Source: Chara braunii
Lineage: Eukaryota > Streptophyta > Charophyceae > Charales > Characeae
Assembly (NCBI GenBank): GCA_003427395.1
Contig: BFEA01000500.1
Coordinates: 163,076-194,909, forward strand
Length of the DNA: 31,834 nucleotides
Direction: 5' to 3'
Made by a program: the position numbers and the translations under genes. Shown here in pieces: positions 8,939-18,345 of the stretch (the stretch's first letter is position 1; every line of letters begins with the position of its first letter). The notes under the pieces are model-generated. The model worked only from the letters and a program-made list of their open reading frames with translations. It was not told where the DNA came from and did not search any database.

Positions 8939-10937
8939 GGTCTCCCTTCGATCCTCCTCCCCTCTCTTTCTGCCAATCCCTCTCTCTCTCGATACTCCCG
9001 AAAATATCTTCCTTTTTCTCCCTTCTCGTCGTTCTTCACGAAAAATTTTGAGGCTTCCCGCTCGACTGCACCAATTTTGTTTTGCCTTCACTTCCGCTCC
9101 CTACCTTGATCCGCCCACACATCCTTTTCGCCAATGGAATCCATTCGCGGTCGAGGTGCTTCCGGAGTCACACCCCGAATGGCACTGCCCAGGTATATCA
9201 ATCGTCGCCCACCGATNGCCTTCTNNGCAAATGTAATATCACGCACGTCGGGGCTCNGTTGCACACTCACCCTCTTTTTTCCTCTCCCCCCCCCCTCGAT
9301 CCCTTCTTTTCCCGCTTCAATAGCTCCGTCCCCCCTCGCCGCCTGCCGTATTGCCCAACCGACCTCTNGGNGGTTATCAAGAGGGTTTGGGNGCGCTCTC
9401 CCTTCCCTATTTNAGTTATCAAGAACCCGAGAGCGTGCACNCCCTCGATCAACCGAACACGCCCACCACCTTCGTCTACAGATTCTCTTACCCCTCCTCA
9501 GTAGCAGGCGTCTTGCAGCCCGAGCCCTGAATTTTTCTGAAACTCCCTCTTTTGCCTAGTCATCCCNTTTTCCACCCCTGACATCCGTCGNTGAGGAGAT
9601 CCCGACGCCCCCCTTTTCTTCCCCGTCCCGCAGCTCGAGGAGTGCCGCCCCTCCCCATAGTCACCAAGGCCGGCTTGCCTTCCCGTCGGTTGGATCCTCC
9701 TCCTCGAGCTTGATGCGCAGTCAGTACAATCCTTGCGAAAGATACCTGAACACTCGCCCACTGCCGATCAACTTGACATCTATTCTCGGAGATCGGCTCT
9801 CAAATAAAAATCCCATTTTGGGTTTCCCCACCCCCTTCACATTCAGGAGTCGATTAGGCGGAGCGTAGCGAGGCACTTCGGCCCTTGCTTCCGTCACCCT
9901 CATCATCCCAGGCCCTGAGCCCCGATGCTATCTGTTCGACGATCCGAAGCGTCCCCCCCACGGAGGGGTTGTTTTATCACTGCCTTCAGCCTGTAGGCAC
10001 CCTCGATGATATTCATCGATTCTCGTGGCCAACCTTTTTCGAGAGCTCAGGGATCCTCTCCCCTGGTAGCCCGTGGTTTTCGCTTATCTCTTCGCGCCCC
10101 GTGCCCTCTCAATTTCTCCCCATAGCTTCACTGTGGGCCGCTCCTTCCGCACTCGAATCAACCGCTCTTTCTTGCCTCACCCATAAAACATACAATACGC
10201 TCTTTTCCAAAAGCTCCAAAGTCGGACACATCCAAGCACCAAAAGACAAAATTTAGAGAAAATATTCTTTAAAGAGGGCACCCCTCTTTTGGCGGTCAGA
10301 GCTACTTGCTTGCTTTCTTCCTTCACATGGCTGCACCAGCAATGCCCCTGAAGCCCCGATTCCTTTCCCTTGCACCGGCTCTTCATGCGAAGTCCTAATC
10401 CGCAAACCGCCGCCCTCCCATCGTCATGCCCGAAACGCCCAGGCCCTTTTCGTGGCCAGCGCGTCTTACCCCGGGTGATCTTGTACGGTCCCCGTATCAG
10501 GATAATCATTGTGTTGGTCGTATTGAATGACAAAGGTCGTGGCATCTCTCCCGATCCCCCTGTACCGCAGTGCAAGCAAATCCCGCCATGTGTACTCACG
10601 GTAGCCCGACGGTCATTAGTAACCGAGGTCTAGCGCCTTCACCAGTCCTCCGTTTTAGGTCCGGCCAAGGCCCATTCCGATGTACATCCTTTGGCCCGTA
10701 TTTCCCAATTTTGACACTGAAACTCCGATCTTTTATGATCCGCCCGATCCCGCTCGCAACCAAGGTTTGAATCCTCACTCCAGCCAGTCGAAGGGTTAGT
10801 ACGAAGACCCGGGCGCCCGAGGACATCCATAAACACCATATCCACATGCAAGCATACGTCAAGACCAAGTAAAAACAGCAACGAAAAAGGAAAAATTGTT
10901 TTTCTTTTTAAAGAAAAAAGCCTTCGGCTGATAGACA

Positions 10938-11547
10938 GCCGCCTGACAACCATCCCACACCCCATTTCTCGCCGTCCCCAACGAGCCTTTCTCACGACGC
11001 TATTCTTTGAACCTCGACCCCCATGCCCAATGCTTGCTCTTGAAATGATTCTCTTGTTTCTCACGGTTCGTTCCTCCCCATTTCCCGATTAAGTCACGTT
11101 GCCCCTCTTTTTTTTTACTAGGCTTAACCCCATCGCCACGACACCGTCCCCGACCCACGACACTTTCCTACCCTATGACACCGGCCTATGGTACAACACC
11201 CTCTCGAGATTACGACTCATCGCCCCCTTCGACACCCGTTCCCCTAACTAGGGTATATTATGGTACAGATTTCCCTTCGACATATCACCTTTCCCGGTCC
11301 ATGTTTTTCTAACTACGGTACACTGTTATCCTTCCCCTTTTTACGCCCGCCTCCGTCTCCTCATCCTTTTCTCGCGCCTCTCTCTCTTCCGTTTTCTCTC
11401 CTCTCTCTCACGTTTGAGTCTCAGGGCCTTTCTTGACGCATTCCTCCTTTCGTTCAACCTGCGTTTCCTCAATCAATTCGTATCTCTGTCATCCTCTCTC
11501 GGTCGTTTCTTCTTTCTAGGGTTCTTTGGTGGGGCAATTTTTCGAAT
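10938..11547. other. 3' untranslated region of nested element, no gene seen
   Basis: Lies between the end of pol (11548) and the 3' LTR edge. Holds a purine run on the minus strand at 11102-11116 (nine A, then GAGGGG) that looks like a polypurine tract, followed five bases later by TGACTTAATC. If that is the real plus-strand primer, the LTR would begin near 11096 and the right LTR would lack its first 140-160 bp. No open frame with a recognisable domain. Confidence 0.5.
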
Positions 11548-11877
11548 TTAATACCCTTTCTTCGGGGGTCGAGAAGAGGCCCCTTGTTTGGAGGTCCCCT
11601 TTTTTTCGTGAGTTACGCTCACCTCTGTGTCAATAGCATTTTTTCCTTTCCGCCTCGGCTCTTCCCCAAGGGTCCCTCTCGATCGGAAGATTTTGAAACG
11701 AGCCCCCGCGATAGGGTCCCGTAGCCTACTCCCATCCAATTCCGTGAGTATGTAAGCCCCCCCATCCAATCTCTTGAGGACCTTATACGGCCCCATCCAT
11801 CGGTTCGCCAACTTCCGTCTCCAGGTCTTTTCTAGCGACGAATCATACATCAGTACTAGGTCATTAACCCCTATCGG
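11548..11877 (-). pseudogene. pol: Nested pol 3' end: integrase GPY/F domain
   Basis: Open frame reading PIGVNDLVLMYDSS, then TWRRKLANRWMGPYKVLKRL, GAYILTELDG and RLRDPIAGARFKIF. The N-R-W-x-G-P-Y block is the GPY/F module that ends many Ty3/gypsy integrases. It is followed by a Lys/Arg-rich tail to a stop at 11548; no chromodomain is seen. It is out of frame with the integrase core because of an indel near 11880, so it has no valid start of its own (the ATG at 11850 is an internal Met). Confidence 0.82.
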
Positions 11878-12659
11878 CGACTTTCTGACTCACAGATTTT
11901 ATCCCATCTATCTTTCCCTTTCACCCTCTCTCTCTCAACATTCTCACTGGCCGCGGTTACCCCAATATCAAAGTTCTCGACTATTTGCTATATCCGTGCT
12001 TCCAACAGTTCATCCCTAGACATGTTGGTTCTCCATGAGACGCTTGTCCAAGTGTCAATGTGGAACTCGATGGGTAGGGGACAATGCCTACCGAACCAAA
12101 GGGTGTAAGGAGGGTACCCCATACTCTATTTGACCGTGATATTATCAGCCCAAACCGCGTACCGCAAATACCTCGGCTACTGTTCCGCGCGGCCTTTGCA
12201 CCATTTTGCTAGAGCGCCCACAAGCGTCAAGTGACCCCTCTCTACCAGTGCATTGCTTTGGGGGTGGTAAGCGGTCGTATAGGCCGCCCCGATCCCTGCT
12301 TTTTCCAATAATGCCTTGACCTTTTGGCTCAAGAACTCTGCGCCCCTATCCATGACTATTCTCCTGACACACCCGTACCGCGCAATATATTCAAGGAGAA
12401 ATTCACTTACCTCCTCTGCCGTCTTCTTCTTAATGGCCTTTGCTTCTACGAACCCGGTGAGGTCGTCCCGGGCGTTGATTATATACTGAAGTCCGCCGAC
12501 CCCTTTTGGCATGGTTACCAAATCTACGTGGACCTTCTCACCTGGAACCGTGGGAAGCGATGGAACTAAGGGTTCTTTGTATCGAACCGTCGCCCTTTTC
12601 TGGCAAGCCTCACACGTTGAACAATACTTTTCCACTTCCGCGTATTGCCCGTCCCACCA
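11878..12659 (-). pseudogene. pol: Nested pol: integrase catalytic core, broken
   Basis: Begins in the second half of the zinc domain (YWWDGQYAEVEKYC, then CEACQKR). The catalytic triad is visible: VHVDLVTMP (Asp), IVMDRGAEF (Asp) and HPQSNALVERGHL (Glu). It remains open to a TAG at 12177-12179. The same frame continues with conserved sequence (PRYLRYAVWADN, then MGYPPYTLWFGR, PIEFHIDTW) past TAGs at 12126-12128 and 11988-11990, so all three interrupt the gene. The join to RT/RNase H at about 12660 needs one extra base, implying a 1-nt deletion inside the zinc domain. Confidence 0.87.
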
Positions 12660-14260
12660 ATAAGCCTATGGACCTTATCGAAAGTACCCTTCACCCCCCT
12701 ATGCCCTCCAACGCCCCCGTCGTGGAGTTCCTCTATGACCGCCATTCTTTCCTCCGGATCGCACAGTACCCTCATGGGTATCGCAAACTTGGTGGGTCTC
12801 TTGAAGAGATGGCCTCCTCGTAGGCAATTGCCCAGCGCCTCTTGCCGGATTCTTTCGGTCCCTATATCCCTACCGGCTAAGTACAGTCCTATGTTCCGGT
12901 ACTTTCCGTCGTAGAGATTAGCGAGAAAGGTCCTCGGGGACCCTTCCTCTCCTCGATTGCTCACCACTACCTGTGTTCTGTTAGCGGCGACTTTCATTAC
13001 CTCCCTTTCAGCCATTGTCACCGCTTCCTCCCTAAGCCTCGATAGGTCCTCCTCACGAACGGGAAGCTGGGACAACTCGTCCACGACCTGGTTTTTGGTC
13101 CCCGATATCCTCGGGACCCTATAGTCGTAGAGCCTAATATGTATCATCCATCGGGCGATGGTCGGATCTGTCAGCGAGAAATCCTTTTGAAGGACCGCGG
13201 CCACTGCTGTTGGGTCTACTCTTAGGAGAAATCGTCGACCGTATAGGTAATGACGGAAGACCTTCAGGCAATGCAGTACCCCTAACACTTCCTTTTTGAA
13301 TTGGTTGTAATTCCGCTCGGCGAGGTTCAAGGCCCTACTCTCGAATCGTAAAGGTCTCTCCCTCCCCTCTCCATCTCTTTGAGACAAGAGGCCCCCGACC
13401 GAGTTGGGGCCCGCGTTTGTGGATACTATAAATGGGCGACTCTCCTCGTCCTCGAAGTATGGGACCCCTAGGACTTGCTTTCCTTCGCGGAATTCCTCTT
13501 TTAGCGCTTCCATGGCCGCGGCCTGTTCTTCCCCCCAAATCCATCCTTCCGATTTCCTGAGCAGCCTTCTAAAGGGTTCCGCTTTCTCTCCGTAGGATTT
13601 TATGAAGATTCTCCAGTAGCCCACTACCCCTAGAAACTGCCTAACCTCCATTATCGATTTGACTGGCGATGGCCAGGTGATCAATTTCTCTAATTTCTCG
13701 GGATCGGGCCTCCGCCCACCCTTGTCGCAGATGAACCCTAATATCTTGATGGACGACACGCCCCAACAACTCCTAGTTCTGCTTACCGTAAGGTTGGCAT
13801 CATTCAATTTCACTAGGACGTCTCTTACATCGCTCATATGGTCCACTACGAACTTCCTTACCCCGGGAAAGACCTCCGTCTCATCTCGTTCGACCGGCCC
13901 TTTTATCGGGAAATCATCAAGGAAGACTTCCACCTTTTCGGGTATGAACTCCTTGAGGACCGCAATCATGGCCCTTTGGAACACCGCCACACCGTTCGTC
14001 CACCCCATTGGTACCACCATCATTTGGATCAGCCCTAGAGGTATATGCATGGCGGTCATGTGCCTGTCTCGGTAGTCTAAGGGGATCTGGTCATACCTTG
14101 AGAAGAGATCGCAGATCGAGTATATGGAGCGCCCTGCCGACCCTTCCGCTAGCAAGTCGGCTTCGGGTATAGATCATGCGTCCCTTATGGTAACCGCATT
14201 GGTCCTTTGGAGGTTTTGAATCCATCTCACTTTGTTGCTACCCCCCTTTCTTAGAAAGAA
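12660..14260 (-). pseudogene. pol: Nested pol: reverse transcriptase, RNase H, integrase zinc domain start
   Basis: The open part from 14155 has FSRYDQIPLD, VPMGWTNGVAVFQ and VFLDDFPIKGP (active-site FLDD, residues 78-81), then KILGFICDKGG and FLGVVGYWRIFI. RNase H: STNAGPNSVGGLLSQ has Asn247 (codon AAC, 13415-13417) where the first catalytic Asp is normal; Glu289, Asp314 and Asp359 are present. The zinc domain begins HDGGVGGHRG near the end. Upstream, the same frame continues through a TGA at 14174-14176 to FFLRKGGSNKVRWIQNLQ and TNAVTIRDA, typical first RT blocks. The VPMGWTN form differs from the usual plant MPFGLTN and recalls RTs seen in some fungi and algae. Confidence 0.9.
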
Positions 14261-14749
14261 TCAGTTATTGGAGTAGGCACTCTCGCAAGGTTCCGCAACG
14301 AAAGTCCTTATCTTTTTCTTAATGAAGGTCACGATCTCCTCTTTCTCTTTTTGAACATTCTTCCATTGGGGCCTATCCTTCCAAGGCACGTGCGAAATCG
14401 TGTGGATCCGGGCTGTCTTAGCGTACCTCGGGTCGATCCTCCCCCTCTCCGAGTCATCTAACGCTATGGCCTTATCGCAGCTTCTCAGGGTCATGGCCAC
14501 GGACTCTCTCTCCTCTCTTGTGAGGTTGCCATCCCCCATATCCATCTTAGCCAACAGATCGGTCGTAATTCTTTGCCCTTCAGTCTCTTTTCTTTTCCAG
14601 ATGATATCGGCAATCTCTTCCTCCGACATCGTAGCCTCCCCCGTTCTATCCCGACTGACCACGGCGGGTTTTACCTTTTCCGCCACAGTTTTGTGCTTCT
14701 TAATGCCGCCGGCTAGGGGGATTCCTCCAAAAAAGACAACCTCACACAT
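14261..14749 (-). pseudogene. pol: Nested pol N-terminus after the -1 shift
   Basis: The frame opens within the slippery overlap (CEVVFFGGIPLAGG...) and runs 162 codons to a TGA at 14261-14263. That stop sits in SAYSNN-stop-FFLRK, inside the first conserved RT block where a Trp or Ser is usual, so it is damage and not the end of the protein. The segment holds a helical, charged linker (SEEEIADIIWKRKETEG, then ARIHTISHVPWKDRPQW) that precedes RT. The frame is the same as the RT and RNase H downstream. Confidence 0.75.
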
Positions 14750-16551
14750 CCACCGAATTCCTCCTCCTCGTACTCCTTCTCGTACCCTATACCGTTAATC
14801 ACAATCCTATCCCCTACATCTTCGACCTCCAATTGGTCCCCCTTGGGTCCCTTATCCGTCAAGGGCACCTCCTCCAGACAGACTCGGCACACCCTCAACT
14901 GGCTCCCCTTGCGTCTAGCAATGCTGGTCCGGTTACACTCATCTTGCGCGTCTACGGTCTTTAGGACCACTCGGATTTCATCCGAACTTTGGATCGAGAG
15001 AGTTTGACTTTCATCCGGTAAATCAACCGTGGTAACATGAACTGCGCTCATCCAGGTTCTCCCGAGGATCAACTCGGAGGAGCACTCTTTCACCGAAAAG
15101 ATTGGGACCATGGTCTCGACGCCCGCGACCTCAATCACGGGGCTATGACACACCCCTTCCGCCGGTTGCAGCTTGTTATCGGCTACTACGATCGACATTG
15201 ATACTCCTCGATCTGTCTCCAAGCCTAGCTCCCGCGCGATGGAGTCCCTACACATCGTAGACTCGGACCCACTGTCGACTAGTGCCCTCATTTTTTTCCC
15301 ACTTACCACTGCCTGGAGCTGGCCACTTCCCAACACATAAAACTTTTTGGCCTCTTCACCCGATAAGAGGTTTGTCGGTAATTCTTCCATTGTAATGCGG
15401 GACGACTGTACTTCCTCCTTGGCTGGCCCCTCCACCGGCACTGTGGGTCCCCCGGCGAGCGAGACTCTTACCTTCCTTGTGATGCTTAGGAGCTCATCCC
15501 TGGCACTTTTGCTGGCGGCTAGGTATTCCAAAAGCGTGCACTGCATAGGCTGCATCAGGGTCCTCCTACGGGGGGCTACGATGTCTATCTCATCCAGGGT
15601 GCATTTCATTTCGAACTTTTTGGGGCCCCTCTTCTTAGGCGATTTGGGTGAGGTGGGCTCTTCCTTCTTTTCTTCCACAGCTTTGGCATCTGCCATTGGT
15701 TGGTCGTTGTCGCCGCTCCTTACTCCCGCATCCTCCGTCACACTCTCTTGGCTCTTGGACGTCTCGGTCCCAACCTGTGTTCTTACCCTTAGGCAAGGCC
15801 TCTCGTCTTCAGGCTGGGTCTCTATGAACTTGATGCTGGACACCTGGGGTTCCCTAATGGATACCCCCCCAGGTGACTCCGTCATTTGGATAAGGGACGT
15901 GTTGGAGGTGCCCCCAATTTCAGGTTTCTTCCCCAGCCTCGCTTCCTGGAGGGCTATTCTCTTGTCCACATTCACCTTCATTGAGGGGTAGAACGAGACT
16001 GCCCCTCCACTATCTGCCCACACAACCCACTTGTTTTCATTTAGCTTCACCACACCCAACCTTAAGGCCTCCGTAAGATAAGGACAATCCCTTTTGATGT
16101 GGTTTTCTTCATTGCAATAAACACACCCGCTTCGAGCTTGCGGGTTGTTGGGACGCGGACCCCCTTGTGTTGCAGCAGCTACAGGCGCAGGAGGAGCCGG
16201 CGGTGGCGGTGGTGGAGCCCGAATCTCAGGTCGTGGCCCAAAAGCCCTAGCTTGAGGGGCGTCTCCCCACCTTCCATCCCTAGCGTCCTTCCAATGGGAA
16301 TTTCCCCAATCGGGGCCACGGTTCCCCCCTACTTCTCGGTCATTCCTCCAGCCTCCCTGGTTTCCTGACTCGTTTCTCCATCCCGCCGGTCGATCTCCCC
16401 ACCGGGGACTGGGCGGACCAGGCAGACCCGAGGGTGGTCTATCATTCCCCCTAAGGCCGTCATTTCGTGTGCCATGCATATTGCGGAGTGCCATGTCCAG
16501 GGTCTCTTTCATGTACTCTCTCACGTCCACCCCTGGGAATATGCACTTTGC
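14713..16551 (-). CDS. gag-pro: Nested gag-pro: nucleocapsid zinc knuckle and aspartic protease
   Basis: An intact 605-residue stretch counted from a GTG at 16530; the same frame continues seven codons up to a TAG that separates it from the capsid. Residues 20-125 are Gly/Arg/Trp/Pro-rich with a run of prolines near 105-117. The CCHC knuckle CVYCNEENHIKRDC is at 136-149. An acidic-then-Lys-rich stretch spans 265-305. The protease has ALVDSGSEST (DSG 419-421) and ELILGRTWM near 486-494. The C-terminus runs through the slippery site to a TAG. It probably has no own start and is translated with the capsid when the TAG is read as sense or absent in intact copies. Confidence 0.85.
   Translation of the reverse strand, partial: AKCIFPGVDVREYMKETLDMALRNMHGTRNDGLRGNDRPPSGLPGPPSPRWGDRPAGWRNESGNQGGWRNDREVGGNRGPDWGNSHWKDARDGRWGDAPQARAFGPRPEIRAPPPPPPAPPAPVAAATQGGPRPNNPQARSGCVYCNEENHIKRDCPYLTEALRLGVVKLNENKWVVWADSGGAVSFYPSMKVNVDKRIALQEARLGKKPEIGGTSNTSLIQMTESPGGVSIREPQVSSIKFIETQPEDERPCLRVRTQVGTETSKSQESVTEDAGVRSGDNDQPMADAKAVEEKKEEPTSPKSPKKRGPKKFEMKCTLDEIDIVAPRRRTLMQPMQCTLLEYLAASKSARDELLSITRKVRVSLAGGPTVPVEGPAKEEVQSSRITMEELPTNLLSGEEAKKFYVLGSGQLQAVVSGKKMRALVDSGSESTMCRDSIARELGLETDRGVSMSIVVADNKLQPAEGVCHSPVIEVAGVETMVPIFSVKECSSELILGRTWMSAVHVTTVDLPDESQTLSIQSSDEIRVVLKTVDAQDECNRTSIARRKGSQLRVCRVCLEEVPLTDKGPKGDQLEVEDVGDRIVINGIGYEKEYEEEEFGGCVRLSFLEESP
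14728..14734 (-). promoter_or_regulatory. -1 ribosomal frameshift slippery heptamer U UUU UUG
   Basis: In the gag-pro frame the codons are TCT TTT TTG, so the heptamer T TTT TTG fits the X XXY YYZ rule. Sliding back one base gives TTT TTT GGA, exactly the frame of pol, whose open stretch begins 37 nt before the gag-pro stop (TAG, 14713-14715). The downstream bases GGAGGAATCCCCC and GCCGGCGGC could form a stimulatory hairpin. This is the classic arrangement for -1 programmed frameshifting. Confidence 0.75.
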
Positions 16552-17064
16552 CTACATTGGTTTTGTAAAAACCACCTCTGCGATCTTTTCGAAGTTGGCT
16601 GAATCCCGCGGGGCCTTTTCAAGGACCTCTTTCCTCTTCTCCTCGGGTAGGTGTAACATAAATATTACGCACCTATCTACCTCCCACAACATCCCCCTAT
16701 CCACTAGGGTTTGGGACAGCTGCTTGAACCTACGGGTGAAGGCCACTAAGCTCTCCCGTTCCCCTCTTGTAATATGCCGCAAACCTTCCACGGTAGGGAT
16801 CAAATCATCACAGGCGAAAGTCCGCAACAGGCTGGTCTTGAAGGTCCTCCATCGCCCATCTGCGGGGTAGATTGCCCTAATCGCGGGGTCTAACTCCGGG
16901 TCAGAGTGTTGGATGAAATGGTCTATCCACTCTTTCTTGGAGAATCTCTTTCGGTAAGCATAACTTTCCCATTTCTCTATGAAACCCGTCACGTCTCGCC
17001 CGTCGAAGAAGAGCGCCTCCAGGCCCAAGTTGACGTCGTAGTAGGGGACTCGTCGGTCGTCGTA
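16552..17064 (-). CDS. gag: Nested gag: capsid-like domain
   Basis: Reads FFDGRDVTGFIEKWESYA, WIDHFIQHSDPELDPAIRA, WRTFKTSLLRTFACDDL, ESLVAFTRRFKQLSQ, and LPEEKRKEVLEK. The helical pattern with F-x-G near the start and a W...F...L core is that of retrotransposon Gag capsid. It is bounded by a TGA at 17065-17067 upstream and a TAG at 16552-16554 downstream, both in the same frame as the neighbouring modules. No ATG lies between the TGA and the domain start (about 17030), so the upstream stop is probably damage. CAG-to-TAG would explain the downstream one. Confidence 0.82.
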   Translation of the reverse strand, partial: YDDRRVPYYDVNLGLEALFFDGRDVTGFIEKWESYAYRKRFSKKEWIDHFIQHSDPELDPAIRAIYPADGRWRTFKTSLLRTFACDDLIPTVEGLRHITRGERESLVAFTRRFKQLSQTLVDRGMLWEVDRCVIFMLHLPEEKRKEVLEKAPRDSANFEKIAEVVFTKPM

Positions 17065-17109
17065 TCAGCGGAAATAGGGTCCTTCCATTGGTCCATCGAT
17101 TGTGGGGTC

Positions 17110-18093
17110 CTACGGCTTGTACCACGAGGTATCCGGCTCCTCTATCCGTGGCCGGGGTCTTGGCGGTCCCCAAGGGTCTTCCCCATAGCGGCTCCTCTCA
17201 TTTTGCCACTCCGTCTCCCACCGAACGTGGTCCTGCCCCCTAAAGCCTCTCCAGGCATCCATCCCCGGACTTCTCCCCGTTACCTCGTCGGGAGCCCATG
17301 CAGCATCCGATTCTCTTTCGGCCCACCTTTGTGGCCTACTACCAGCCTCCGCTGACCTCTCGTCTCCAAGGTCCCTTCTACTCGGTCCCCCTTCCTCTTC
17401 CCTTCTGGGCGGCCGGTACCCTACCCTATCTCTCGGAAATTCTAGAGCCTCTCCCATTCTTGCGTCCGGTAAATCAGCCCACCGAGACTCTATGGGAAGG
17501 CCCCTCGAGCCCTCAACCCCCCCTTCTCTTGCTGGCATTCGCATTTCCACGCCAGCTCTTTGTCCTACCAAGGCCTGCCTCTCGCCTGTGACGGCCTCCA
17601 GGACCCTTTCGACCCATCTCCGTGGCCTGCTGCCGGCCTCTGCCGACCTCCCTTCTCTCAAGTCCCTCCTATCCTGACATTCTTCCTCCTCTCCCCTAGG
17701 TGGTCAATACCCCGGTCTATCTCGAGGAAATTCCGGTGCTTCCCCTATCCTCGCCTCCGCGTCCACTAGGTCCGCCCACCGGGACTGTACCGGAATGCCT
17801 CTCGCGGCTTCGGCGATCCCTTCGTTTACCGGCACCCGCGGCCCCACATCCCTGTGCACTCGCACTTCCTTGCCAGCTCTTTGCCCCTTTGAGGCCTGCC
17901 TTTCTCCTGAAGCCGTTTCCGAGCCCCTCTTGGCCCTATCTAGCGTCTCTGTCCCCTCAGTCATTTCTTCCACCACCCTACTCAGCCTAGCTCCCAATTC
18001 GGGGCTCTTTACTACCCCTCTTCTCTCAACAGTTTCCGGCGGACAAGAGAGACCAGCTTCTACTCCACTCTCCATGCACCCTATCGGCAACTT
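17110..18093 (-). pseudogene. Charged repeat region preceding capsid (matrix-like position), with internal TGA
   Basis: Rich in Arg, Glu, Gly and Pro, with no recognised domain. It contains two tandem units of 107 and 97 codons (17590-17910 and 17299-17589). Both have GERQA..GQRAG, SRWADL, GEA.EFPRDR.GY.PPR and RSAEAGSRP.RW.ER. A TGA at 17704-17706 falls in GY-stop-PPR of unit 1, exactly where unit 2 has Arg (CGA), so it is a CGA-to-TGA mutation. The segment ends at a TAG (17110-17112) in the same frame as capsid. It lies where a Gag N-terminal or linker domain would be. Probably disordered. Confidence 0.65.
17299..17910 (-). repeat. Two ~300-bp in-frame coding repeats
   Basis: Unit 1 at 17590-17910 and unit 2 at 17299-17589, aligned by GERQA, GQRAG, SRWADL, EFPRDR and AEAGSRP. 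The different lengths (107 and 97 codons) come from in-frame indels, so the reading frame was under selection when they diverged. Confidence 0.8.
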
Positions 18094-18345
18094 CTAGTTG
18101 TCTCCCTCACTATCGTTTGTGCTATCTTCCGAGTCTTCTTCTTCTTCTGAGCCCTCCTTCTCCTCACTTGATCCCTCGCTAACACTCTCTTTCTCCGACT
18201 CTTTGTTGGTCACAGTCCACCAAGAGTCCCGTAATTTCATCTCCTCGCTAGCGGCCATTGCAAGATTGACGATCTCTAGGTTCGAGATGCCCCTAACCCC
18301 TTTTTGCGCACACCTCCTAATCAAGTCCCTGTCCACCTCACCAGC
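18094..18345 (-). pseudogene. Segment with strongly acidic C-terminal tail, same frame as neighbours
   Basis: About 83 codons between two in-frame TAGs (18346-18348 and 18094-18096). The first half is helical (DLIRRCAQKGVRGISNLEI). The last 35 residues are almost all Glu, Ser and Asp (SEGSSEEKEGSEEEEDSED). There is no ATG at the start (a GTG at 18336 is the first near-cognate), so it is more likely the C-terminal part of the preceding 200-residue protein, cut off by a TAG. Function unknown. Confidence 0.55.

Larger units (their letters stand above)
7022..10937 (-). repeat. 3' LTR of the nested element (3.9 kb)
   Basis: Aligns end to end with 25126-29003: TGAAAAAACGGGCC... at the left and ...CGGCTGATAGACA at the right. 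Inside, from the left: a tandem motif array (7022-7400), (CT)n and (CA)n runs, a CT-rich zone, a zone of degenerate repeats around the words CGTGCGC and GGAGCTCTCCGTGCGG (about 8200-8870), a near-identical zone with unresolved bases (about 8990-9900) and a T/A-rich end. Plus-strand open frames inside it are low-complexity and I do not call them. LTR divergence is uneven: a few percent at both ends, almost none in the middle. Confidence 0.88.

Noticed and set aside
7473-9559. Series of + strand open frames in the left LTR (and equal ones at 25724-27630)
   Set aside because: They lie antisense inside LTRs, are Ser/Pro/Leu/Arg-rich from CT-rich DNA, differ between the two LTR copies by frame-changing indels, and contain no domain.
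15347-15991. 214-codon + strand open frame antisense to gag-pro
   Set aside because: Shadow of a well-supported gag-pro frame with CCHC and DSG motifs.
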